A stretch of DNA of 27,963 nt from a virus: the IMG/VR virus record IMGVR_UViG_3300044492_000108, positions 1-27,963 of that record; one strand, 5' to 3'. The notes beneath the pieces are model-generated. The model saw only the letters and a list, made by a program, of their open reading frames with translations. It did not search any database and was not told where the DNA came from. This document shows, piece after piece, positions 12,472 to 18,360 of the stretch (position 1 is the first letter of the stretch; each line of letters begins with the position of its first letter). The position numbers were made by a program, and so were the translations under genes.

Positions 12472-12478
12472 TGGAATT
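12455..12478 (+). repeat. 24-bp direct repeat, right copy
   Basis: Identical to 12076-12099. It contains the last four codons and the TAG of the SLOG gene (GGT TAT CGC GCG TAG). Recombination between the copies would remove the SLOG gene and leave the downstream GGAGGGG ribosome site intact. Confidence 0.85.
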
Positions 12479-12489
12479 GTGGAGGGGAG

Positions 12490-12804
12490 ATGCCGGAACG
12501 CGGCGGTGAGGTGCGGGCCAACCCGGTCACATGCGTCACGCAGGGCCATCTCTGGGGGCCGCAGGGGCGGTGCGTGATGTGCGGCGCTTGGCGCGGCGAG
12601 CAGGCAATGGACGCGCACAGTAACCGGGTGCAGGATGAGATGCCGTGGCGTCAGACTGTTCGCGATCTCTACGACATGCTGCACTTCGGCGAAGGCGGCA
12701 ACATTTTCAGTGAGGGCGAAGCAGGCCGGCTCGCGGAGGGGCTGGTTGCGCTGATCGAGGAGCGGCACCCCGCGTTCTTCGGCGCTGAGCGGAAGGCGCC
12801 ATGA
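12490..12804 (+). CDS. Hypothetical protein with CVTQGH...CVMC motif
   Basis: 104 aa from an ATG at 12490 with a strong GGAGGGG site. Near the N terminus it has PVTCVTQGHLWGPQGRCVMC followed by GAW, a Cys/His set like a small zinc knuckle. The rest is helical (PWRQTVRDLYDMLHFGEGGN, EAGRLAEGLVALIEER). Last gene of this rightward run; it meets leftward genes beyond it. Confidence 0.65.
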   Translation: MPERGGEVRANPVTCVTQGHLWGPQGRCVMCGAWRGEQAMDAHSNRVQDEMPWRQTVRDLYDMLHFGEGGNIFSEGEAGRLAEGLVALIEERHPAFFGAERKAP

Positions 12805-12872
12805 AACGACTCTTTTGTCGTGTCGGTAATTTGGTCCCACGGGCGAGGTGGTGTGGTTTCAGGATTGGACAT
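12669..12872 (-). CDS. Possible small protein, largely antisense to the preceding gene
   Basis: ATG at 12872, 14 nt inside the 3' end of the upstream leftward gene, with GGAGG about 12 nt upstream. The first ~25 residues (MSNPETTPPRPWDQITDTTK...) look genuine and share the S-x-P-E-T-T start of the two upstream neighbours. After about residue 28 the frame runs antisense through the 12490-12804 gene and becomes low-quality. The true gene may be truncated or decayed. Confidence 0.3.
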   Translation of the reverse strand: MSNPETTPPRPWDQITDTTKESFHGAFRSAPKNAGCRSSISATSPSASRPASPSLKMLPPSPKCSMS

Positions 12873-13236
12873 CGTTGCTTTCAACCTCCCGCACCTTAAC
12901 GCGAATCACCTCCGCCAGCGCCTCGCGAATGGCTCCAGCCTCCCGAATGCGACCGCGCGCATAAGCGCCTAGCTTGCCTTCGTGATCCTTCGCAGCGACG
13001 ACAAGCAGATGCGGGTCTGCTTCGGTGGCTTCGCATAGGTCCACGATCTGATTGCGGACCCACCGGATCGCCGCATTGTAGTTGTTGCGACACGCCTCCC
13101 GCATCTCCTCGCGAGTGTATTCGCGTTCCTCGGTGGTTTGTGTGGTGCGGCCCGGTATTTCAACCGGGATTTCGTGCCGCTCCCCTCCGCTCACGAACGC
13201 GGAACTGGTCGTTTCAGGACTCGGCATGGCTGACAT
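12859..13236 (-). CDS. Hypothetical charged helical protein
   Basis: 125 aa from the ATG at 13236, with AAGGGGTGA directly before it; an internal ATG at 13227 is an alternative. The N terminus (MSAMPSPETTSSAF) is disordered. The rest is strongly charged helix (TTEEREYTREEMREACRNNY, NAAIRWVRNQIVDLCEATEA, then a basic end). It overlaps the upstream zinc-ribbon gene by 23 nt. No family recognised. Confidence 0.65.
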   Translation of the reverse strand: MSAMPSPETTSSAFVSGGERHEIPVEIPGRTTQTTEEREYTREEMREACRNNYNAAIRWVRNQIVDLCEATEADPHLLVVAAKDHEGKLGAYARGRIREAGAIREALAEVIRVKVREVESNDVQS

Positions 13237-13393
13237 TCACCCCTTCTTGGTTGTAGATGCGCTTACACTCGATGCATCGCCGCAGTTTGCCGTCCGACCC
13301 ATGCACCGTGGCGGGTGGAAACAGCCACCAGTTGATGCCGCAGTCTGGACACTGGATGGACATCTCAGCCGTGGTGGTTTCTGGTTCGCTCAC
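13214..13393 (-). CDS. Small zinc-ribbon protein
   Basis: 59 aa from a GTG at 13393 that overlaps the upstream stop (GTGA); the longer open frame upstream is a shadow. It has CPDCGINWWLFPPATVHGSD then GKLRRCIECKRIYNQEG, a C-x2-C...C-x2-C zinc ribbon. Small ribbons like this bind nucleic acid or protein partners. It starts VSEPETTTAE, resembling the starts of the next two genes. Confidence 0.65.
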   Translation of the reverse strand: MSEPETTTAEMSIQCPDCGINWWLFPPATVHGSDGKLRRCIECKRIYNQEGVNVSHAES

Positions 13394-13608
13394 GGCGCGT
13401 CTCCCTGCGTGTGCGGCGCCAACTCCTCCTCGATAACCACACGCGCCAGGCTCTCGGCGCCTATGGACACGACGCTGTCGCACGAGCTGACGCTGTAGAT
13501 CACCTCCTCGGCCAACTCCCGCAGCAGGGTGCGCAACCGCTCGATCTCGAACGCCTGTTCGCGGATACGGCTCGCCATCCATGCTGCGTCCTCTGGTGCC
13601 ACGGTCAT
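13390..13608 (-). CDS. Hypothetical coiled-coil protein
   Basis: 72 aa from an ATG at 13608 overlapping the upstream stop (ATGA). Residues ~10-38 form an amphipathic coil (IREQAFEIERLRTLLRELAE), followed by a mixed segment. The operon overlaps fix the frame. Function unknown. Confidence 0.6.
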   Translation of the reverse strand: MTVAPEDAAWMASRIREQAFEIERLRTLLRELAEEVIYSVSSCDSVVSIGAESLARVVIEEELAPHTQGDAP

Positions 13609-13793
13609 CGCATTTCCTCCAGCTTGCGTTGCAGCGCGGTCAGCTTCCGTGGCGGCGGCGTGTCGGGGCGCAGGGCCAGCACGAACCGCACCGCCTCTTG
13701 CGCCAGTGCAGCGCGCACGGCCTGCCGCTCACGCCAGCGGGCCTGCAACTCGGCGTTGGTCAGCGGGCGCTCGCCCAAGGTCGGGCGGGGCAT
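13605..13793 (-). CDS. Hypothetical basic helical protein
   Basis: 62 aa from an ATG at 13793 (TGATG junction with the upstream gene). The motif LTNAELQARWRERQAVRAAL resembles the short ARWRxRQ element found in many small phage proteins that probably bind DNA. It ends in a basic helix (LTALQRKLEEMR). Function unknown. Confidence 0.6.
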   Translation of the reverse strand: MPRPTLGERPLTNAELQARWRERQAVRAALAQEAVRFVLALRPDTPPPRKLTALQRKLEEMR

Positions 13794-14005
13794 CAGGGGC
13801 CTCGTCGCCAGGTCGCTTCGTCGCGGCGGACTTCATTCACTTCGTTCTCAAGCAAAATGGCTAAGGACGCGCGCCAACTCTCTGCATATGGCCCAGCCGG
13901 CTCATTGTCGTAGATGAACTCCTCTAAGGCCGTCATCTTCTCTTTTGCGTCCATCTTCGCAGAGCATTGCGACCACGACGGCATCACGATTGTCCAGTAA
14001 GGCAT
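13793..14005 (-). CDS. Hypothetical protein
   Basis: 70 aa from the ATG at 14005; a GTG immediately upstream (14008) is an alternative. The core KMTALEEFIYDNEPAGPYAE followed by an acidic-basic helix is not recognised. Both junctions are TGATG overlaps, in keeping with the operon. Confidence 0.55.
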   Translation of the reverse strand: MPYWTIVMPSWSQCSAKMDAKEKMTALEEFIYDNEPAGPYAESWRASLAILLENEVNEVRRDEATWRRGP

Positions 14006-14265
14006 CACGCCCTTCCGGCTACTGGCGAGATGGCCAGGATTAGCATCGCTGCCACGTCGATCTGTGCCTGGATGGTAGCAGAGGCAGCCTGGGCTGCTTC
14101 GTATGCCGCCTTGGCGCGGTCCGCCTTGGCGGCGGCGGCAGAGGCACGGATGGCGAAGAAGACTTGGCGGGCACGGACTTGGTTAAGGTGGCGCTTGGTG
14201 CCGGGGCGGGCGGTGACTTGGGGGCCGACATGGGCCGGGTTGGAAGGGTCATACATTTCGGTCAT
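14005..14265 (-). CDS. Hypothetical alanine-rich helical protein, first gene of the leftward operon
   Basis: 86 aa from the ATG at 14265 (MTEMYDPSNPAHVGPQVTAR...), with GAGGA 8 nt upstream. The frame can be extended to 14343, but that segment carries the operator-like boxes and lacks a ribosome site. Residues ~30-75 form an alanine/lysine-rich helix (FFAIRASAAAAKADRAKAAY, EAAQAASATIQAQ) with coiled-coil character. Function unknown. Confidence 0.6.
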   Translation of the reverse strand: MTEMYDPSNPAHVGPQVTARPGTKRHLNQVRARQVFFAIRASAAAAKADRAKAAYEAAQAASATIQAQIDVAAMLILAISPVAGRA

Positions 14266-14297
14266 CTGGGTGTCCTCGGTTTCGATGACCCCTTGTA

Positions 14298-14331
14298 GCC
14301 TTACGTAATGCGAGATGCAAGCCTTATGTAA
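14298..14331. promoter_or_regulatory. Pair of TTAYGTAA boxes upstream of the leftward operon
   Basis: GCCTTACGTAA (14298-14308) and GCCTTATGTAA (14321-14331) are an 11-bp direct repeat with one mismatch, 23 bp apart, about two helical turns. Each core (TTACGTAA, TTATGTAA) is a full or near palindrome, as for a dimeric regulator. A third copy, ATACGTAA (14504-14511), lies just before the opposite gene. Confidence 0.5.
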
Positions 14332-14343
14332 GATATTCGCCAA

Positions 14344-14514
14344 TTATTTTGCGGTTGTGCAGCTCCGCTCGTGAGCCTACCGCCGGTTCATCCAGGGTAT
14401 CGGCGCGGGTAAAATCCAGCACGCCGCGCGGTTATCGCTGCGGCACAGGCACAACGCCACATTCGCTGCCAGCTATGCAGGCTGGCAGCCATCCATAAGG
14501 GATATACGTAACTC
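14344..14514. other. Divergent intergenic region with hairpin
   Basis: No gene is seen in this stretch between the leftward and rightward operons. It contains a perfect 9-bp hairpin GCTGCCAGC / GCTGGCAGC with a 7-nt loop (14465-14489), and a single inverted AATTGGCG octamer at its left edge (14338-14345) identical to the iteron unit near 9500. AAGGGA and ATACGTAA precede the rightward start at 14515. Confidence 0.5.
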
Positions 14515-14697
14515 ATGACGCAAGCTGAGACAGGCGGCGCTTATGGCTATTTGTCCCGCCTGTTTGTGACATGCGCGCCGCAGTGTGAGCCGCTGCCGAC
14601 CTTGTTAGGCGTCTGCACGCAGATTGATAATCTTATCGCCGGCTATCGCATCAAACTAGGTGAGATGCCGGACCCAGGCGCCAACAAGACACCATGA
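14515..14697 (+). CDS. Hypothetical 60-aa protein
   Basis: ATG at 14515; AAGGGA lies 14 nt upstream, a rather long spacing. The product (MTQAETGGAYGYLSRLFVTC...) contains three cysteines (VTCAPQCEPL, GVCTQ) without a clear zinc pattern. First gene of the rightward operon leading to the PEP-CTERM gene. Function unknown. Confidence 0.5.
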   Translation: MTQAETGGAYGYLSRLFVTCAPQCEPLPTLLGVCTQIDNLIAGYRIKLGEMPDPGANKTP

Positions 14698-14747
14698 GAA
14701 CCGAGCGCATCCGCGACCTGTTCGCCGAGCCGCTTGCCGCCGACTAA
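14694..14747 (+). CDS. Possible 17-aa coupled peptide
   Basis: MRTERIRDLFAEPLAAD is encoded from an ATG overlapping the preceding stop (ATGA) and ends 25 nt before the PEP-CTERM gene. It could be a remnant of a longer gene or a coupling peptide. Too short to judge. Confidence 0.2.
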   Translation: MRTERIRDLFAEPLAAD

Positions 14748-14772
14748 CCCACCACCAGAGGACACCAACGCA

Positions 14773-15444
14773 ATGCGCGCACTGCTGCTCGCTGCCACCG
14801 CTATCGCTGCCCTGTCAGCCGCGCCAGCCATCGCCATGCCAACCTGCGGCGGCACCACGCAGACCGTGAACAGCGGCGATACCGTGACCACCGCATTCCT
14901 GACCACCGCCGGCAATTGCGTCGAGGCCGGTGACAAGGTGTTCGGCGACTTCGCCGTCACAGGCGCCGGCTCCGGCTCCTCCAGCTTCTCATTCATCGGT
15001 CCGTTGGCCAACGTCACGCTCGGTTTCCAGGGCGCGATCAACCCCAACACCGTTGCCACGCTGCACTACCAGGTCGCCATCAATCCCGACATCACCACCG
15101 CCATGCGGATCGTGGCGTTGCAGAAGGACTTCACGCTCAATAGCGACGTGCTGAACGCCCCGGCGACTGCGACGCTGGTGGGCACCACGAACCCGGCGAC
15201 CACCCCGCCCGTGGCGATCTCCTGCACGCGCACAGTGAACCCCTCGACCAGCGGATGCCCGGAGACGGACAGCTTCGCCCCGGTCGAGTTTCTCGTCATC
15301 GATGAGACACTGACCACGGGCGCCAACGCGGTCGTGACGGCGCTCACCGATACCATCTTCCAGGCGCCTGTTCCGGAGCCGGCCACGCTCGGCATCCTCG
15401 GTCTGGGCCTGCTCGGCCTCGTCGCCGCCCGCCGCCGTGCCTGA
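14773..15444 (+). CDS. Secreted protein with PEP-CTERM sorting signal
   Basis: 223 aa from the ATG at 14773 (AGAGGA upstream). Residues 1-21 are a Sec signal peptide (MRALLLAATAIAALSAAPAI, then A-M-P). The body is Thr/Ser/Gly-rich with paired cysteines. The end is a textbook PEP-CTERM: VPEPATLGILGLGLLGLVAA followed by RRR-A, that is a Pro-Glu-Pro motif, a membrane helix and a basic tail. In bacteria such tails are recognised by the exosortase/EpsH system, which delivers proteins to the surface or matrix. The host must supply exosortase. Such a gene is unusual in a phage and may be a host-derived surface-changing gene. Its stop overlaps the next start (TGATG). Confidence 0.85.
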   Translation: MRALLLAATAIAALSAAPAIAMPTCGGTTQTVNSGDTVTTAFLTTAGNCVEAGDKVFGDFAVTGAGSGSSSFSFIGPLANVTLGFQGAINPNTVATLHYQVAINPDITTAMRIVALQKDFTLNSDVLNAPATATLVGTTNPATTPPVAISCTRTVNPSTSGCPETDSFAPVEFLVIDETLTTGANAVVTALTDTIFQAPVPEPATLGILGLGLLGLVAARRRA

Positions 15445-15686
15445 TGGCGTCGCGTGGGAAAGAGGAGCGCAGCGCACTGGTTCTGCTCATGCTGCGACAC
15501 AACTACCCGGACGACGCCATCGCCGATCTGCTGCGGATCAGCCGCTCTACCGTCGCCACGATCCGCCGACGCGCCGCGCTCGATGCTGCCATGCAGCGCC
15601 GACGCGCCGAGGGTTGCACCTACGCACAGATCGCCCAGGAGTTCGGCGTTAGTGTCGGCACGGTGCAGCGCGGCACTGGTAACTGA
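15444..15686 (+). CDS. Small double-HTH DNA-binding protein
   Basis: 80 aa, TGATG overlap with the upstream gene. Two helix-turn-helix units can be seen: LLMLRHNYPDDAIADLLRIS then RSTVATIRRR, and EGCTYAQIAQEFGVSVGTVQ. The protein is small and basic. As the last gene before the terminase (ignoring the inserted HNH gene) it could be a regulator of late genes or a divergent small terminase subunit; the sequence does not decide. Confidence 0.65.
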   Translation: MASRGKEERSALVLLMLRHNYPDDAIADLLRISRSTVATIRRRAALDAAMQRRRAEGCTYAQIAQEFGVSVGTVQRGTGN

Positions 15687-15891
15687 CTGACGGCCGATAA
15701 CCCAGGGCGGGTGAGGCCAGACGGCGGCCACTCCGCAGTGCGCCCAGCTACCGGCGAACGGCCTGCGGAGCGGACTGCCACAACTAGGTGCGACCCGCTG
15801 CACCCAGTTCCCAAGCCGGCGCCAGGTTTCCTCCCTGCGCGTGTAACCCGTGTGTGGCCACCGAGCACGCGGCCCCTGGGGTCGGTGGCAC
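15687..15891. other. Non-coding stretch with two hairpins before the antisense HNH gene
   Basis: No credible gene. One hairpin has perfect 8-bp arms CTCCGCAG (15731-15738) and CTGCGGAG (15763-15770). A second has CCACCGA (15858-15864) and TCGGTGG (15882-15888) with an inner CCCC-T-GGGG. The latter lies just beyond the HNH stop on the minus strand and could end HNH transcription, but no T-run follows. A packaging site cannot be excluded. Confidence 0.45.
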
Positions 15892-16749
15892 TTAAACGAG
15901 CAAGCCAAGCGTTTTGGCATAATCCAGAGGATGCTTCCCGCCCTTGCTCGAATTGCAGATGCGACACACGAGCTGGAGGTTGTGGCGATTGCTAGAGCCG
16001 TTGAGCCTTACCGGGATGATGTGATCGACCGCATACTGCTTCTGAATGGACTTGCGACAGTAGGCACATTTGCCAGCCTGCAACGCCATCAAGGCGATAA
16101 CGTCGTCCTTGGTATATGAACCGCCCGCCTGTGTTTTTCGTGTCCGCCGTCTAGCCTCACGGACACGGCGGTCAATGGGCGGGACGGGGTGCGTTTGGCG
16201 GTAGAGTGCGTTTCTGACTCGGAGCGCCTCCTGGTGTTTAGCCCGATATCTGGCGCGAGCCTCCTTGTCTTTCTCAGGGTTGTTTTTCCTCCAGGCTGAA
16301 CGCGCGGCACGTAGTGCAGCTATGGCGGCTTCTTTATCGATTACAGGGCGGATCTTCTTGGGTTGACGCTCGCGCCATCGCCTCGCTGCTTCTGTTGCCT
16401 TCTGTTTGTCGCGACTGGCTACAAGGGCTGCATACTTCTCCGGGTTCTCCGCGCGCCACCTGGCGGCGTATTGGCGTAGTTTTTCTGGGTCGCGTCTCGC
16501 ATTGACCGCTTTGACCTTGTCAGGGTTCTGTCGTCGCCATTCCTTGCAGAGCGCGGTGAATTTTGTGGGGTCTTTCCGACGCCGTTCCCGTCCGAGGATG
16601 CGCGAGCAAGCAACGCACAAGCCAGTGGAGACGCGACGTTGAACCGGCTGGTGATTGAGAGGGCACGGTCTCCGGCCCTCGTTGTAGAACAGGAGGCCGG
16701 CAGCCTTGGCTTCAGAACGGGTCACGGAAGTTTCGTAGCGTGAGCACAA
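15892..16749 (-). CDS. HNH homing-type endonuclease, antisense before terL
   Basis: Up to 285 aa from a TTG at 16749; a GTG a few codons later (VTRSEAKAAG) is an equally likely start. The N-terminal part has CPLNHQPVQRRVSTGLCVAC, a zinc knuckle. Then come Lys/Arg-rich helical repeats (KEWRRQNPDKVKAVNARR, ARWRAENPEKYAALVASRDK). The C-terminal HNH core is complete: CAYCRKSIQKQYAVDHIIPV, NRHNLQLVCRICNSSKGG. The DH, N and H/C residues and two CxxC pairs support an active ββα-metal nuclease. It is on the opposite strand to the packaging genes and overlaps the terL start by 10 nt. It shares its architecture with the HNH gene at 23656-24405. Confidence 0.88.
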   Translation of the reverse strand: MCSRYETSVTRSEAKAAGLLFYNEGRRPCPLNHQPVQRRVSTGLCVACSRILGRERRRKDPTKFTALCKEWRRQNPDKVKAVNARRDPEKLRQYAARWRAENPEKYAALVASRDKQKATEAARRWRERQPKKIRPVIDKEAAIAALRAARSAWRKNNPEKDKEARARYRAKHQEALRVRNALYRQTHPVPPIDRRVREARRRTRKTQAGGSYTKDDVIALMALQAGKCAYCRKSIQKQYAVDHIIPVRLNGSSNRHNLQLVCRICNSSKGGKHPLDYAKTLGLLV

Positions 16750-18089
16750 CAGATCAACAAGCGACTAATAGGCGTATTGTTACGGTTCCATTCGCGCCTC
16801 GCGCGTGGCAAAAGCGCTTGCTTGAGGATAAGGCAAAGCGGATTGTGGCGGTCGTCCATCGGCGGGCGGGCAAGAGCACCGCCCTGATGTGGATGGGAAT
16901 ACGGCGCGCCCTCATAGAGAAGAAGCCGAACGCCAGAGTGATCCATATTCTGCCCTATGCCGTTATGTGGCAGAGGACCGGGTTGTGGGACCAGTTGGTG
17001 CGGGCGGCTGATGCAATACCTGGCTCTATCGTCCGCAGATCGGAGATGTCGATCAGGCTGCCAAATGGTGCCGTCTTCTTGGCTGGCGGGGCTGATAATC
17101 CGGACAGCTTCCGTGGCGGCGGCGCTGATCTTGTGATTGTTGACGAATTCGATGACACTCCGCAATCACTTGTGCCGCTCGTCATTGAACCGATGCTGGC
17201 CGATCGAGATGGCACGCTGGTTCGGTCAGGGACACCGAAAGGACGCGGTCTGCTCCAGGCGGCTTATGACCGAGCCAAGATCACGCCAGGATACAGTTCA
17301 TACCTGCTAGATTACAGACAAACCGGGGTGCTGTCAGACGAAGCCATTGAACGTCTCCGAAGCGAAATGACCCCTGAAGAGTATGAGCAGGAGCTTTGTT
17401 GCAGTTTCAACAGCCCCAACTCGGGCAGCTACTACGGCAAGCTGATGGACGAGGCGGAACGCGATGGGCGGGTCACCTCGGTGCCATACGATCCGGAACT
17501 GCCGGTGTGGACATCCTGGGATCTTGGAGTAGCGGATTCCACCGCGATCTGGTTCGCCCAGGTGACGTGGGGCGGCGAATGGCGGTTCATCGACTACATA
17601 GAGGACAGCGGCGCCGGTCTGACGCACTACACCGACATCATCGCGCAGAAGCCTTACAAGCAATACGCCATGCACCTGCTGCCGCACGATGCGGCGGTGA
17701 AGGAACTGGGCAGCGGATTATCGCGCACCGAGGTGTTCACGAGCCTCGGCCTGCAGCCGTGGCGCATCGTGCGGCAGCATAGCGTCGCAGATGGGATCAA
17801 TGCCGTGCGGATGGTGCTGCCCAAGGCGTGGTTCGACGCCGAGCGGTGCGCTGGCGGCATCAAGGCGCTGCGGCATTACCGGCGCGAGTGGCACGAGGCG
17901 GCGCAGACATGGCGCAGCACGCCGGTCCACGATTTTGCCAGCCATGGTGCGGACAGTTGTAGATACATGGCGCTGGGCGTCCGCGAGCTGCAGCCGCCGC
18001 GTGCGGAGCAAGATCGTGGTGACAGTTGGGAGCGGGCCTGGAAATCGCAGTCGCAGCGTGAGAAGGCGGCGACGTGGCGCGTTGCATGA
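16740..18089 (+). CDS. terL: Terminase large subunit (TerL)
   Basis: 449 aa from a GTG at 16740, preceded by GGAAG at a 9-nt distance inside the antisense HNH gene. ATPase motor: Walker A VVHRRAGKST (38-47), Walker B DLVIVDEFDD (130-139), coupling motif RSGTPKG (162-168). Nuclease domain: SWDLGVADSTAIW with Asp 261 and 266, and an end HDFASHGADSCRYMAL typical of the RNase H-like nuclease. TerL pumps DNA into the procapsid and cuts the concatemer. The domains are complete and the length is usual. It is followed with an 8-nt overlap by a small gene and then the portal gene. Confidence 0.95.
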   Translation: MSTTDQQATNRRIVTVPFAPRAWQKRLLEDKAKRIVAVVHRRAGKSTALMWMGIRRALIEKKPNARVIHILPYAVMWQRTGLWDQLVRAADAIPGSIVRRSEMSIRLPNGAVFLAGGADNPDSFRGGGADLVIVDEFDDTPQSLVPLVIEPMLADRDGTLVRSGTPKGRGLLQAAYDRAKITPGYSSYLLDYRQTGVLSDEAIERLRSEMTPEEYEQELCCSFNSPNSGSYYGKLMDEAERDGRVTSVPYDPELPVWTSWDLGVADSTAIWFAQVTWGGEWRFIDYIEDSGAGLTHYTDIIAQKPYKQYAMHLLPHDAAVKELGSGLSRTEVFTSLGLQPWRIVRQHSVADGINAVRMVLPKAWFDAERCAGGIKALRHYRREWHEAAQTWRSTPVHDFASHGADSCRYMALGVRELQPPRAEQDRGDSWERAWKSQSQREKAATWRVA

Positions 18090-18360
18090 GCCGACAGCAG
18101 GCGAGCCGCAGGCCGACGAGCAGGCCGTCGCCAAGGCCATAGCCTCCATGCAGGCGTTCGATGCAATGCCGCAGGAGTGGCGGGCGTTCTGCGCCGACTA
18201 CGGGCGCACGGCACGCGGCGAGAGCCTCGCCAGGCTGCTGGTCGAGAGCGGCGGCGATGTCGCCCAAGCCAAGTGGCAGATGAGCGTGCTGTTGCCCATG
18301 GCGACGCAGGCGGAACGCACGCAGGCGAAACCAAAGCGAAAGCGGAAGGCTAAGACGTGA
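18082..18360 (+). CDS. Hypothetical protein between terL and portal
   Basis: About 92 aa from a TTG at 18082 (an ATG at 18148 is the alternative). Sequence: ADEQAVAKAIASMQAFDAMP, EWRAFCADYGRTARGESLAR, AQAKWQMSVLLPM and a strongly basic end KPKRKRKAKT. The stop overlaps the portal GTG. Helical with a lysine-rich tail, so DNA or RNA contact is possible. No family recognised; the true start is uncertain. Confidence 0.55.
   Translation: MHEPTAGEPQADEQAVAKAIASMQAFDAMPQEWRAFCADYGRTARGESLARLLVESGGDVAQAKWQMSVLLPMATQAERTQAKPKRKRKAKT

Noticed and set aside
15687-15891. Looked for a tRNA or second intron in the structured stretch before the HNH gene
   Set aside because: The hairpins do not form a cloverleaf and no group I core elements (Q, R, S) were seen; the neighbouring terL gene is complete.
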